A stretch of DNA of 64,000 nt from assembly GCA_946811695.1 (NCBI GenBank), contig OX328130.1, positions 77,293,599-77,357,598 of the forward strand, in the 5' to 3' direction. Below are positions 37,522-50,700 of the stretch, in pieces. Each line of letters opens with the position of its first letter. Positions within the stretch are counted from its first letter, which is position 1. The notes beneath the pieces were generated by a model. It searched no databases. It was not told the DNA's origin and saw nothing but the letters and a program-made list of their open reading frames with translations. Made by a program: the position numbers and the translations under genes. The stretch comes from Gonocerus acuteangulatus (Eukaryota; Arthropoda; Insecta; Hemiptera; Coreidae).

Positions 37522-37557
37522 GATCAGCAAGACCCTATTTTAAGTTTCCATAAACAG

Positions 37558-37849
37558 TAGACTCTCCCTAATCCGGGTCGTAGGAACTGGTGATTAGAGG
37601 AAACGCCGGATTAGAGAATTCAGTTAGAATCGGTCTGTTATGTATTAGTCGGAGAGATGGTAACCGCACTTTTCATCAAGTCTTTTATACACCTTGAAAT
37701 TTTGCTATAATTTACCTCTTTGGTAGATAAGAAGGTAAATATGTGTTGGCTGGCATTACCTTCCGAGATCCGTCACTCATTCCTCTCGGAGACAGCCGGA
37801 TTAGAGAGAGCGACGGATTAGAGAACGCCGTAAAAGGGAGAGTCTACTT
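37558..37849. mobile_element. Tigger-like MITE
   Basis: The ends AGTAGACTCTCCCTAATCCG and GGGAGAGTCTACT are inverted and TA-bounded, as in Tigger-type elements. CCGGATTAGAG words are repeated inside both ends. The centre (37645-37760) shares sequence with 56770-56900 and, inverted, 59830-59950. Confidence 0.8.
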
Positions 37850-37906
37850 TATTTCAAAATGTGTATTAACACATGCAAGTAGATACTTGTGAACATTTAG
37901 AACTAC

Positions 37907-38100
37907 GGGGGGTCTCCCGTGGTCTAGTGGCTAGCGCGCTAGATTCATAAGCGGGAGATGGTGGGTTAGATCCCCACCGGCGCAAGAAATTTTCTCATCT
38001 CACGGCTCGCTGAGAAAATTCCTGGCTGCGTCCTGGATGTCGGCGCTAATAGCCAAGATTTGTTGATGCGACGTTAAAAAAAAGAAAAAAAAAAAAAAAA
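37907..38100 (+). mobile_element. tRNA-derived SINE (family A), copy 2
   Basis: tRNA-like head (GTCTCCCGTGGTCTAGTGG), B box GGGTTAGATCCCC, a body with CACGGCTCGCTG, the tail GGCGCTAAT...GATGCG and a poly-A end. A perfect 9-bp target duplication TAGAACTAC flanks it (37898-37906 and 38101-38109). Confidence 0.92.
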
Positions 38101-38104
38101 TAGA

Positions 38105-39105
38105 ACTACGCCGTTTTTACCGTTCATGATAGGCCCTTTATTCCTCAATGTGCTGCTCTTTAATACATTATTTTTTACTGTTAAATTAAATAGCAAATAC
38201 ATATAATAAGTTAGCGATAGCAGAAAATAAATTAATTAATCGCAAGGTTCGACAAAAATCAAGTTCGTTAAGGACCGTTCGATTTCTCAAAAAAAGTACG
38301 CGATTCCACGCTTAGGCTTAAAGAAAAGCTTATTTAAACGTCTTGAGAATTATAAACTTCGCTGATAATGGGAGGATAAAGTAGATTCTGCTGCTATCAC
38401 GGCATAGCCTAACATTAATCTCTCAAAGGCCGGTGTATAAGTTAACAAAGAGTAACATTACTCAATATGCATAATGCTTAGTACTTGTCAACTAAGCAGT
38501 TGTATCAAGGCTGATAAGTATTAGTAAACACAGCAAGTAGGAATGGATACTATTTACTAAGCGACAAGTAACCTCCCCCAAAACCATTCTACTATGCAGT
38601 TGGTCCTTGTCAAGTCGTGTAAACAGCCCAACAAGTGTTTAGTAAGAAGTTACAGGACGGACTGTACTGAACGCACTTGCCCACCAAGGTGAGAATGAGT
38701 ACTTGCCACCTGTCATAAAGCACACTAATCACAAGTACTTGTCAAAACGCCAGATAATCAATGGCAACCTACTTGCGTGATTTTTATTTTTGAAATTTTT
38801 ATAAGCTTCCTTCATACCTTCTACGCCATATTTGCAGACGGTTTGATTCAGTAAGTAAACTCAGGGCCATTAACAATACCAGCTATATTCAAGGTTAGAA
38901 CTTTTACAAACACCATCTCATATAAAAATACAAAGAGCAACAACACATCAGGGACAAAAGAAAAAAAAACAAAAAAAGGAAAAATTTCGTTTAGAGCCTT
39001 CTGCTCAAATTCAAGAAAATAAATATGCTCTAGATCCACCCAATAAACGAACGCCAAGGGACACATTTTTGTGAAGTTTTTCTTCAGTTCAGTCATCGCT
39101 AAAGC
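38105..39105. other. Region without a recognised gene
   Basis: No gene supported. A cluster of ten CAAGT/ACTTG words lies at 38483-38776 and is discussed as a finding. Confidence 0.45.
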
Positions 39106-39109
39106 ATAT

Positions 39110-39325
39110 TTATGCTAAAAGTGGTTTGAACAAAGACAAAACTGCATTTAAAAGAACAAAACCAACACATTTGAAGTTTTAAGCACTTATTTCTCCGATA
39201 GATCCCTTTTCGAGATACTAAGGATAACATACGAAGATTCAAAGACGTTTCGCCTCTATAAATTACATATTTTATTCTAATCCTTCCTTAACTCCAAACG
39301 TAACCAAAATATAAACATCTTTGTC
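39110..39325 (+). mobile_element. S-family internal fragment
   Basis: GAACAAAGACAAAACTGC, TTATTTCTCCGAT and CTTCCTTAACTCCAAACG align in order with the complete S copy. No termini. Confidence 0.65.
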
Positions 39326-39329
39326 TCTA

Positions 39330-39815
39330 TGTAGAAGGGTAGATTGAAGACGAGGCTATAGATATCTAGGAGAGGGGATTACTATCGTGCTGTTATAAGG
39401 GCGGTAAGGTTATTCAGACACCTGTAGGACTGTAGATATCAGCTGTAGAAGGGTAGATTGAAGACGAGGCTATAGATATCCAGGAGAGGGGATTACTATC
39501 GTGCTGTTATAAGGGCGGTAAGGTTATTCAGACACCTGTAGGAGTTTAGATTCCAGGTGTAGAAGGGCAGATTGAAGACGATGCTATAGATATCTAGGAG
39601 AGGGGATTACTACAGTGCTGTTATAAGGGCGGTAAGGTTATTCAGACACCTGTAGGACTGTAGATATCAGCTGTAGAAGGGTAGATTGAAGAGGAGGCTA
39701 TAGATATCTAGGAGAGGGGATTACTATAGTGCTGTTATAAGGGCGGTAAGGTTATTCAGACACCTGTAGGACTGTAGATATCAGCTGTAGAAGGGTAGAT
39801 TGAAGAGGAGGCTAG
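39330..39815. repeat. 114-bp minisatellite, about 4.3 copies
   Basis: TGTAGAAGGG starts at 39330, 39444, 39558, 39672 and 39786, exactly 114 bp apart. Units carry GATATCTAGGAGAGGGGATT and differ by scattered substitutions (GACGAG/GAGGAG, ATCG/ATAG). Confidence 0.95.
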
Positions 39816-39819
39816 AGGA

Positions 39820-42150
39820 CGCAGCGGTAGACACCTCAGTGTGTTGCGGGTTCCTCGTCTTCAAGAAGTCAAGGGGCTGGCCTCATTCTGTCCATTCATA
39901 GTATTATCATCGATTTAATAATTATTGGAAGTGATTTATCGGTAAATCTGGTAAATATGTCAATATGTGTCTATATATTATCATCTACAGAACAATAAGA
40001 CTAGAAATTGCCAAATATTTTTATACAAGTAAATTTAAATCTACCCTAACCAAATCAAATTTAGTTTAACTCTCAATCAACATTAAATTACTCATACTAG
40101 TAGTATTGGAAAATAAACTTCTCTGAAGCAAATAAAACAATTTAAAGAAAGTAGCTATCGTATGTTCATGAAGTCTTGTGTTGGTTTTCTTCATGAAAAA
40201 GGGACAGCTAATTATGTCGTCATTGTTACAGTTCATTGAGGTAAACTAGAAATGACAGACAGTTGAAAACATTTTCTGACCCCCCCCCCCCACAAAAAAG
40301 GCTATGTGGTGAGAAAAATGTATTAAATTGAATACCAAAAATAAAAAGCACAAATATGTTTTTGCAGCCATAGAATATTCCGTTATAGTTATTTCTTTAC
40401 AGTAATAAAGTATGTAAAAAGAATTTGCTCTGTAACAAAAGTATATTAAATATTCTAAATATAATTAAATGTTTAATTGAACACATCGAATCCATGCATA
40501 AAAAAATGGAACTATCTGTTCATCTTTTTCACCATGAAATTAAATAATAACTTATTAATTAATTAAATAAAAACAAAGGAACGAAGACAGGTATAGTTGG
40601 GATTCGGCTAGGAGAAAGGAATGTTCAATAAGTATTCTAGATTAATCTATAGCAAAATAAAATGTGTTTAAACTATTCTCAAACTCCTAAAAAAAACTAT
40701 AAAATGAAAAAAAATCTGAATAGAGCACAACCAACGGTTTACATCAATAACATCGAAGGAAAAAGTATATGTGATGATATTTCCCCGACATCATAATGAT
40801 ACTTTAAGTTAGTTCATAATTGCTACATCGAAAACAATAAGGAAATTTAATTTTCTTTATTATGTATAGAAATTATTAAATTGGAATTTATGAATAGTTA
40901 AGAGGTTTCATCTTTATCATTTTATTTGAAACGTTTTGCAGCAAACAAAAAAAGTAAATAAGTATGATTTAGAAAAATAATTTTGATGCATTGACAAAGA
41001 TAAAACTGAACAAAAAAGAAATAATAACTTGAAAAATAACATTAACCTTCTTTGATGTACATTAAAATAAAAAAGCAGTCAAATTTGGTACTATCAAATA
41101 AATGGATAACACCTGAACAAATCTTCTAAAATATTTAAGCATATTAAAAAATAGTAATAACAAGCCCTTATCATGCAATGAAATCTATATATATTAAAAC
41201 AATTATGAAATAATGTGGAGTACATAAAATAAAAATGAAAATTTCCACAATAAAATAAAATCATAACTCATAAACTGAATCAGAGGAAAATTTAATTTTA
41301 AAACCACAAATAAGCAATTGTGTGCCAATGCAAGTTTCATAATTAAAAATGAATCACTCCAAAAACCATTAAGTGTGGCGATTATAAAATATGTCAAAAT
41401 TTAAGAATTCATATCACATTTCGGTAAAATGATATATTTAATATATGAGTTTATTAAAAAAATATTTAAAATATATAATTTTTTTTCAAGTGAACAAAGC
41501 AATTTAGGAAACTGATAATAGTTAATTAGTAATGAGGAAATGAAAAATAAAATATATAGTTCTTCAGTAAATATAAATTAGAATGAATTGGTAACTCAAA
41601 TCATCTACGATAAATATGGAAAACTCAAGTAAAACAAGAATTTTGATCAGATTAGGGTGTGTGCGTGTGTGAGAGATCAACAGAGGTCCACGCATTCAAA
41701 ATAAAATGTACAATTAATAAAATTCAATACGTACCCTGAAATGAACAGCACGGCGACACAGAAGAGCACAAACCTGATATTTCTGTATATTTGAGTTATC
41801 CGAAATGAAAAATTCAAATATTCGAAAGAAGGATAAAAAAGAAAATATACTGATTCAGGGACACAAAATGAAGGCAATGGTTGGTTGGGACTCTTTTCGT
41901 GTTTATCTCACAACTTTGTTACCAACCTAAACATTTTACGAAATAAATGCATTTTTTTGAAGTATGTTTTATGGGCTTTACAAATTAACTAAAACTCATA
42001 AAAAATAATTTTCATTGATATTAAATTATTTTCGTATCCTGTTAAAATAAAAAGGATATTCAAGTAGAAAAAGGACAAATGTTGGTACATCATATGTTAA
42101 AGCGATTTCCAGTAGGTTAAGGGATTGTTTTGTTTGTATTGGTTTTGGAA
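39820..42150. other. AT-rich intergenic region upstream of GOLIM4
   Basis: No gene seen. A lone copy of the GTTGGGATTCGGCTAGGAGA terminus (about 40595) marks a truncated inverted-repeat element. A C-run lies at 40281-40290. Confidence 0.5.
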
Positions 42151-42157
42151 ATGATCT

Positions 42158-42378
42158 ACGAACGTTCGTTGATTAATTGATGGTAGTATTTCTTTATAAG
42201 AATCGAGTTATGGTGAAATAAGAGAAAGACATTATTTGTGTCAGCTATGATTTCATGTTTTCGTCAAGGGCATCGATGATCACAGTATGAACTTTCACGT
42301 TAAACATATACTTACATAAGTTTTATTTACGGAGTGTCTAGTTGTTATTACTTTTTAAGTTTTTAATTTCATTGCAAA
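42158..42378 (+). promoter_or_regulatory. GOLIM4: Putative GOLIM4 proximal promoter and 5' leader
   Basis: The 220 bases before the start codon. They begin with the perfect 12-bp palindrome ACGAACGTTCGT (42158-42169). No clear TATA box is seen. The transcription start cannot be placed from sequence alone. Confidence 0.3.
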
Positions 42379-42559
42379 ATGAGTTCCTCAAGACTAGTTC
42401 GAGGGGCAAAAACCCGTATGTGTGCTATTGTTTGCCTTATTTGTGTCCTTGGTGCAGTAGTTTTTGTTTTTCATGGTACTCAAACTAAACTATCAGAAGT
42501 TCAAAAATTAGTTAACAGCTGTAACCAACAACAAGAATCTTTATCTGCTCAGTTACAAG
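42379..42559 (+). CDS. GOLIM4: GOLIM4 exon 1
   Basis: Start codon in GCAAAATGAG context; encodes residues 1-60 plus one base. Donor AAG|GTAATA, phase 1; intron 1 is only 80 bp. It encodes the cytosolic tail, the membrane span and the QESLSAQLQ signature. Confidence 0.88.
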
Positions 42560-43504
42560 GTAATATTCACCTCTTAACCAGTTATACAAAGCATATTTTC
42601 TACGATACTTGTCTCATTCCTTGGTTTTATTAATTCCAGTCATATTTGAATATAAAGTAAGATTAGAAAAGTCACTAACTAAAGAGAAAGAAGATCACAA
42701 ACAAACTAAGGAAACCCTCGAATCAAAACTAAAAGAAGAAAAATCAAATAGAGAAAAAGAAGCACAGGAAGCAAAAAATAAATATGAAGCCATTATTCAA
42801 CAGAATAAGTTTTTGCAGGTAATATAAGTATATATTTACTAATAGGTATCTTCGTCTAGTTTCTTTTAATACTAACATTGATAGGAACATCAGCAAACAA
42901 TTGTCATTGTCCTTTGTTTAAAAAAAAAATTAATGCGAAAAAATGATGAGTTACTTGTGGTAATAGATGACATAACTGTATATCTGTATAGATATATTTG
43001 GATAAACTAGCTTATTTATTTATCTTTTGGACGCTGTGTCATGTTCTTCAATATGACACGCAGTGAAGATATTCCCCCAGATGTTTCTAAAAGGTTATAG
43101 AAATTACTTTGCCTTTCAATGGCCAGATTAAGGGTAATTTTCTGTGGGGATGCCATTTCCTATATGGAAACATCATCCACTTTTATCAAGATAATAAACA
43201 CTTTTGCCAACGGCTGCAGCCATCTTGAATGCACCGGTTCCCGTTGATCACCGAAGTTAAGCAATGTCAAGCGTGGCCGGAACCTGAATGGGTGACCGAC
43301 CGCTTGCTTTTGTCATTATAAAAGGGCGGCAATCTATATATAGCCCAATCGTTGATATGCTGTTAAGCACACAGAAAAAAATAAACACTTTTAAATTGTT
43401 TGTTTACATAATTTCATTCCTTATGAAAAGGATATATTTTTCACGTAGTATCAATACTTTAAAATTAGTGGGGAATAAAGTAAATAAGGTTAAATAAATA
43501 ACTT

Positions 43505-43540
<36 letters not shown>

Positions 43541-45780
43541 TGCTTCGACAACTAGGCCAATAGTGCCGAAAATAACATAATGTTGGTAATTATAAATAGT
43601 AACGTAGCATCTTCATACAGATGTGTTCTTTCTCCTTATAGCCCTGGTGAAGACGTGAAAATCATGCCATAGTATTGTAAGGGGCTTTAAGATGATTAGC
43701 ATGACATCATTTGAGGCTTTTCTGAATGGCTAATGTCAGCAAATGCATTTTCTTATAAAAAATATAGTTTTATTAATGCTTTCAGGACTGATGTCTTCGA
43801 AAAAATTTTTATCAGGGCCCAAGTTTTCTTTTTGTATAATTATTAATTACAAATTAGTCAAGTGTCGAATACACCACAACAGCAGGCCCGCTAAAGGAAT
43901 TGTTCTGGCGGATTCCATATCATACAATACCAGATCCACAAACCTAACCGGGAATAACGTAATGAGGTCCCAAACCTAATACGAAGGGAATAGGACAAGG
44001 CCCGAAGTAGTGGGGATAGAAAGAAAGCCAAGCTATCTACTGACGCACAGACCACGACGCTAGGCCCGCAGAACAGAACACATCTCTCAGACGCATATGT
44101 CACGACGCCAGGCCCGAACGTGGTAAGATACCATACGCCCGAACCCTGACTATATATACCTTCTAAATGAGGTGCTATTATTACACAAAACTCAGAAAAA
44201 CTTGAGGAACAAATTTAAAGTAATTTTTCCCAGTGCGATTATTCTAAACATCTTTCCATGCTGACTGTTTTTGTTGCATGAGTTTTCTGATAGTCCCCTT
44301 GTACTGGCTGAAAAATCTCTCTTGATTTCACACAACATATTTTAATCTACACCTTAGTTTTTTCATTATTATTATTATTATTTTTTTTTTTTTTTTGACA
44401 TGCTTACTCTGCACATGTTAAAAAAAATCGTTCTACCATTATATGTATTTATTATTAATAACAATTACAGCCTTGGCCATAATTGTGTTCATACAAAAAA
44501 TTAAATAATAATAAATATACAACAATCTCGCAAAAAAAAAAAAAAAAAAAAATCGAAAAAAAAAATATATATTTATAAGATATCATCTCACAACTATATA
44601 ATAATTTCAACTGACTTAAGATATTTGTTGGTAACTTCACTATTGAAGAAGTCTTTATTCTTTGGAATTGTATCTTTCCAAAGTCTACAACACGTAGATA
44701 CGTCTCTAAAAACAGAGAGCCGAGTCTTGTGTTCTGGAGGAGGGAATTGAATGCATGTTCTCAGTCTGACTTGAGGAACGTGGAAAGGGAGAGAAGCGAT
44801 TTAGATTAAATAGGAAAAATTAGAAGGCCAATTTGCACACACCAGGTGGTTCAATTAAATATATATTCAACTACTTATCTTAATTCCTTTGAAATCTGTT
44901 TCTTTATTCTAAATAAATAAAAATGCTTTATTTTATTTTTATACTGCTTAGCCCACACTACTCGTGCTGATGTCAGTGATAAGGAGCTGCACCGCAAGGT
45001 ATGATAAGAGAATAAAGATACAATAATACCACAAATATTTAACCAGGAGCAGATTATTCAAGATGGTATTGCTCACCTAATAGATAATAGAGTGGTAGGG
45101 CATTCAACTAGTGTTCTGCAGGGTCTGAGTTCAAAACTCGGGTGTATGGGATTTTGCCCAATCTTCTTGTAAAATATAACAAAAATTATGGCTGGTAGTG
45201 GCAAAATGGTAATTTGGGTCCAGGGTATTCCCCTCTCCCCTACTAATGAAACAATTTAGTTTATTTTTACAACATATTTTTCTCTGTAGATAATCACAAC
45301 AAAGACCGAGTTTCGTTGAAATTTAAAAAAAATTACGGCCATTATGGTAAAATAACTACTTTGGGTCCAGAGTAACCCCCCCCCCCTCTAGATGAACCTA
45401 TGTTGCTGGTTAATGAATTCATTCAATCATTTGCTAAGGGAATACTATATGCCAAGTTTCGACACACAAAAAAAAAAACAAAAAAAAACTGGTGTGTATT
45501 GTGTTAACAATGGTTCATCAAATGTTTGACGTGATTCTTTACATTGACATAATTTTTTTATTTATGAACCGATTGACATAAAACAAACACTAAATGTTAA
45601 GTGAAGCTTACCATACTATATTGGTGAAAACCGCATCTAAATTGGATAAGCCGTTTCTGAGATTAGCATGCACAGACAAAAATTCTATAAATCATTGTTT
45701 TGGGTTCTATTAATAGCGTTGATAATAATCTTTTTTCTCAAATATCTTCCATATACAGACAGCGATCCATTACAATTTTA

Positions 45781-45856
<76 letters not shown>

Positions 45857-46635
45857 ATATATATTATACACACACAAAGTGTATGTGTGTTAATGGTTTT
45901 TTTTTCCAAATTAAGGTCCTAATTATATTTGAAACTAGTTTGCATATTTCAGATTTTCACTCCATGTTCATTAAATAATCTGAACTATTACTATTGTCAA
46001 TAAATCATAAAACCTTCAACTTAATGATCTATTGTAATTATTATGTTGGGAAATCATAATTACATTGGATTCATTTCTATCAGGTGATATTTCCAACGAA
46101 TAAAAATCATTATACATTTTTTTTTAATTTTAATTACTTGTATTTAAATATATTTTAACTATTTGGAGTATATCAAGTAGTAACGCTGTTATATCATTAG
46201 TTTGTAATATGAATGGAATGGAATGAATTAAAGGACGAACAACTTACTGTTTTTATCGTCCTATGAACCTTTTTTTTTTTTTTTTTTTAATTAAACTTAG
46301 GATTTTATCTCATGGAATATGTAAGCACATTCTGTTTCTTTTTTCTAGCATATAACTGTACAGAACTTTTTTATTTTTTCTCATTAAATTAAAGCTAACA
46401 ATAGATGGTATGTTCCTTTCTGTTTCACTTATAGCTACTTCTATGTACATATACACATGCATACATATATATGTACACACATATGCATATTTATAAACAC
46501 GCACACTCATACACTCACACATATATATGTATATATATATATTTATACACTTACACCTAAATATATTTATTTACAAGTATTCCTTACATTAAATCTAACC
46601 ATACAAAATATATCTAATTTTGTTTATTTTTATTT

Positions 46636-46684
<49 letters not shown>

Positions 46685-46926
46685 ATTTATTTTTTTTTAA
46701 TTTTTTATTTTTTTTTTACTTTTAATTTTTTTTTTATACATATTTATAAACACGCACACTCATACACACACACACACACACACATACATATGTATATATA
46801 CATACACACACATACATATATACTCATACACATACATTTACACCTAAATATATTTATTTACAAGTATTCCTTACATTAAATCTAACCATACAAAATATAT
46901 CTAATTTTGTTTATTTTTATTTTATA

Positions 46927-46978
<52 letters not shown>

Positions 46979-47762
46979 ATTTATTTTTTTTTTAATTTTT
47001 TATTTTTTATTTTATTTTTTATTTTTATTTTTAATTTTTTTTTTATACATATTTATAAACAAGCACACTCATACACACACACACACATACATATGTATAT
47101 ATACATACACACACATACATATATACTCATACACATACATTTACACCTAAATATATTTATTTACAAGTATTCCTTACATTAAATCTAACCGTTCAAAATA
47201 CAACTAATTTTTTTTTCTTTTTTAATAAACTTAAACCTACGTGTGCGTGAGTTAACTTTCATTCTCAATTAAAGACCGCAATTTTTTTTTTTATATATTA
47301 ACTTATACCTACATGAACATAAACTTATCTTTAACTTAGTTTGTAATAGCTCAAAGTATGTGCTCGGAATAACTGTAAGCACATTCAGTATTCTGTTTCT
47401 CATTTTTCTATTTTAAAAAGAATTTTAAATATCTCTCTTTAGTTGTTCTTTTGTATTTGTGAAATTTGGCGGACGTATAGAATGGATGGATATAATAGAT
47501 GGACGGAAGGAATTTGGTGGATTGATGGATGGTATTCGGTGGATATAATAGATGGGCGGAAGGAATTTGTTGGATGGATGGATGGTAATTGGTGGATATA
47601 ATAGATGGACGGAAGGAATTTGGTGGGTAGATAGAATGAATGATGATGGGGTGATGGAATAGCTATTCGACCGCTACTTTTTTTCTTAGAAAGTCTATTG
47701 ATGTTTTCCTTTTCTGCTCAGAATGTTTTGGTAACTCAAGATTTCATCAGCGAGAAGGTGAC

Positions 47763-47794
<32 letters not shown>

Positions 47795-50700
47795 AAAATT
47801 GGATAATAAAAACTATCTCCTTGAAGGAACACTGCAATTCTTTCAGGCTAGCCAGGAGCCTAAAGTGCTATTTCATATTAACAAGACTCTTCATGAACTT
47901 TCATACGCATTTTTACATTTACTATATATGATGTAATAAGACCCAAAATAACATACATGCACACATGCACTCACACATACACACACACATACATATACAT
48001 AAATACAGTAGACATTTCTCATGAGCATCTTCAGATTGCATCCTAAAGTGGATGTTGTAAGCAGTGTACCTTCGTTTTGCGGCAAGGAGGGGGTGGGTGA
48101 GAGAACCGTACTTGAAGGATAAAATGACGTGTATGCTGTGCGGGTTTAGTATCTACAGCGCCTGATATACTTGGAGATGGTTGGTAGGTTAGTCCCTCAG
48201 GGATACTCAAGAGTCTCTGAATTCTCCTTCTTTAATTAACAGTGTTTGTATCAATATGACCATTGATAACACATATAATAAAAAAAACAGGAAGGGTGAG
48301 AATAAAAAAAAAAAAAAAAAAACGGAAATAAAACATCTAAACGAAATATATTTTAATTTACTTGACAATAACATCGCCCCACACAAAAAAAAAGTGCAGA
48401 CCCAGAGATTGTAGCGTAAAATATCCTAAATTATGGGTTTTGGGGGATTTTGATTCAGCGACCCCAAAAGCATATAGTAAATTGGTCTGCTCTCTGTGTC
48501 TGAACTTTTTTTTGTGTGGCTTTGTAATTAATAATTGACATTTTGATATCAAAGATTCTATTTCAAAATTCATTTGACTATACTTCTTTTGAGTATCGAT
48601 GTTTGGTGAATGGTATTTATCGATTGGAATCAGCTGATGTCATTATTCTTTGCTTCAGTCATGACATGACCCTGGTTGTGGAAATAAAGACGAGGCACTA
48701 AAAGTGTGAAACTAGTTGAGTGGTAATTAATAAATCGATTGTTTTATACTCGTTGAGAATGTAATCAATCTGATGGAAATAGAAAGAATAGCCACAAATT
48801 TAATTTAATGAAAACACCTAGTGTGTAGGAGTATTTATGAGTAATTCCCCCCTCCCCCAATAACCTCACACTTCTTCCTCATCGCTCTTGTAGTACAGCT
48901 GTAAATATGTTTTCTAGAATGAACTCGATGATCTGAAAGAAAGTGAGAAGAAACAAGAAGCTAAATACAACGAAGAAAATCAGAGACTGCAAAAGGAATT
49001 AGATAGTTTGAAGAAAGAAAAAGGCGAACTCTCTCAACAAAAACATCATGAATTAGAAGATTTGAAGGTATGTTTTTACATCTCAAAAATATGGTGGTTT
49101 ACTTCTTTATAATATGCAACTTTTTATTTCACCATTTTATATTTTATTAAATCCCATTTATCATTTCTTAGGCTGAATATTTGAAGCAACAAGAAGAAAT
49201 AAGAAGAATAACAAAAGAAAATGAAGACCTTAAAGCTCGTGTGTTACCAGCTAAAGACCAGATGGATTATTTTGAGAAGCAAAGCTTACAAACCAAAGAC
49301 GAACTTGAAAAAGTCAAAGTAAGATTTTATTTTAACCTTGCATATATTTACAGGGGTCTCCCCTGGTCTAGTGGCTAGCACGCTGGATCCTCATGCGGGA
49401 GATTTGGGGGCCAAGGTTAGCTGAGTCATAGAGCGCTTGACTAATATGCTGGAGGATCAGAGTTCAAAACTCGAGCGCAATAAAGATTTTATCTTCTAAT
49501 TTCATAGTTCGAGGGTTGGATTGCAAAGGAGAAAATCAGGTGGCCTAGATCATAATACTCACCACATTTTTTTTTTTTAATATACAGGGTGTCCCGTAAA
49601 TGTCTAGTCATATTGTGAGGGGTAATAGAGGACCCTTACGGGAAGAAAAAATGTTCTATGACGATTTCCCGAATTCTCGCCTATAAGGGAGAAAATGTCG
49701 TTTTATTGTTTTTTCGATACAAACGTGGTTTTTAGAAGAATAATCGTTGTAGCTCCGTCCCAGATAGCACTACTAGAAAGAAAGTGAAACCAATCGAAAG
49801 GTGAGTAAATTTACTATAAGACTAGTCGGGAGTAAACATAAAAATGAATGAATGTAAGTATGTATATCTTACCATAAGAAAGCTATTCTAAATTTCCTGA
49901 CATTTTATTGATATTTCTTTCCAGCGTTACTCCTCAATGGGGAGGATCTGAGATTTCCGGGTTTCAGAAAAACTTTCACATTTAAACAGCTTTCCATTCA
50001 TGCATCACAACCCTGTGTTATTGGAGTATTTGAACGATTTAAGAACAAAAGTTTAAAAAAAAAACATGGATCTGTGAAAAGAAAATTATATTTTTTTCTT
50101 CAGTTTATTCAAAAAGCTGAAGAGAAATATTTATTTTTATAAATTTTTACATAAATATTAAGTAAATATTTACTTAAAACAATAAAAAAAATACTTCCAC
50201 AAATATAAAAAAATATCCTAAAACAGTAAATAAATAAAATTTGTTTTTTTTTTTTTTGTTTTTTTTCCATTTATTTATTTGAAATCTGTACAATTATAAA
50301 TAAATAAAATACACATTTATTTTGAATTTGTTAATTACAGTAACTAATACTGGGTCCAGGAGGTGGCCATTAATGAACCCCAACTATACATTAACCTCAA
50401 AAATTACTATTTTTACCTAGATCACGCATTTGTACACATTTTTACAGGTATTTATATTTCGAAAACAAATGCTTTACCTTGAATTTATACTGATGGCTAC
50501 GCTTGTGAAACTCACTGGGATTCTCGTGGTAAAATGTGTTCAAATGCGTGATATAGGTAAAAATAATAATTTTTGAGGTTTATGAATGGTTGGGGTTCAT
50601 TAATGGCCACCCCCTGGACCCAGTATTAGTCACCTGAATTAATAAATTCAAAATAAATGTGTATTTTATTTATTTACTGTTTTAGGAATTTTTTTTATAT

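Larger units (their letters stand above)
42819..48917 (+). other. GOLIM4: GOLIM4 intron 2 (6.1 kb)
   Basis: Contains a 5S-derived SINE (43206-43379), a minus-strand SINE tail (43508-43575), an R-family internal fragment (45165-45490), (TA)n at 45787-45843, duplicated TA/CA-rich units (46440-47215), a 53-bp repeat (about 47480-47635), a (CA)-rich patch near 47960-48000 and many T-runs. A GC-richer block at 43870-44150, with GACGCTAGGCCCGC and GACGCCAGGCCCGA, is unexplained. Confidence 0.75.

Noticed and set aside
44952..44998. Extra GOLIM4 exon in intron 2 (HTTRADVSDKELHRK)
   Set aside because: It has a fair acceptor and an AAG|GTATGA donor and reads like coiled coil, but its 47 bases break the phase-0 frame between exons 2 and 3. 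It could be an alternative exon, but there is no support.
46310..47182. Frames rich in Tyr-Ile and His-Thr
   Set aside because: Translations of TA and CA microsatellites; likewise the YIYIYI frames at 3.5, 5.0, 20.7, 45.7, 56.2 and 57.9 kb.
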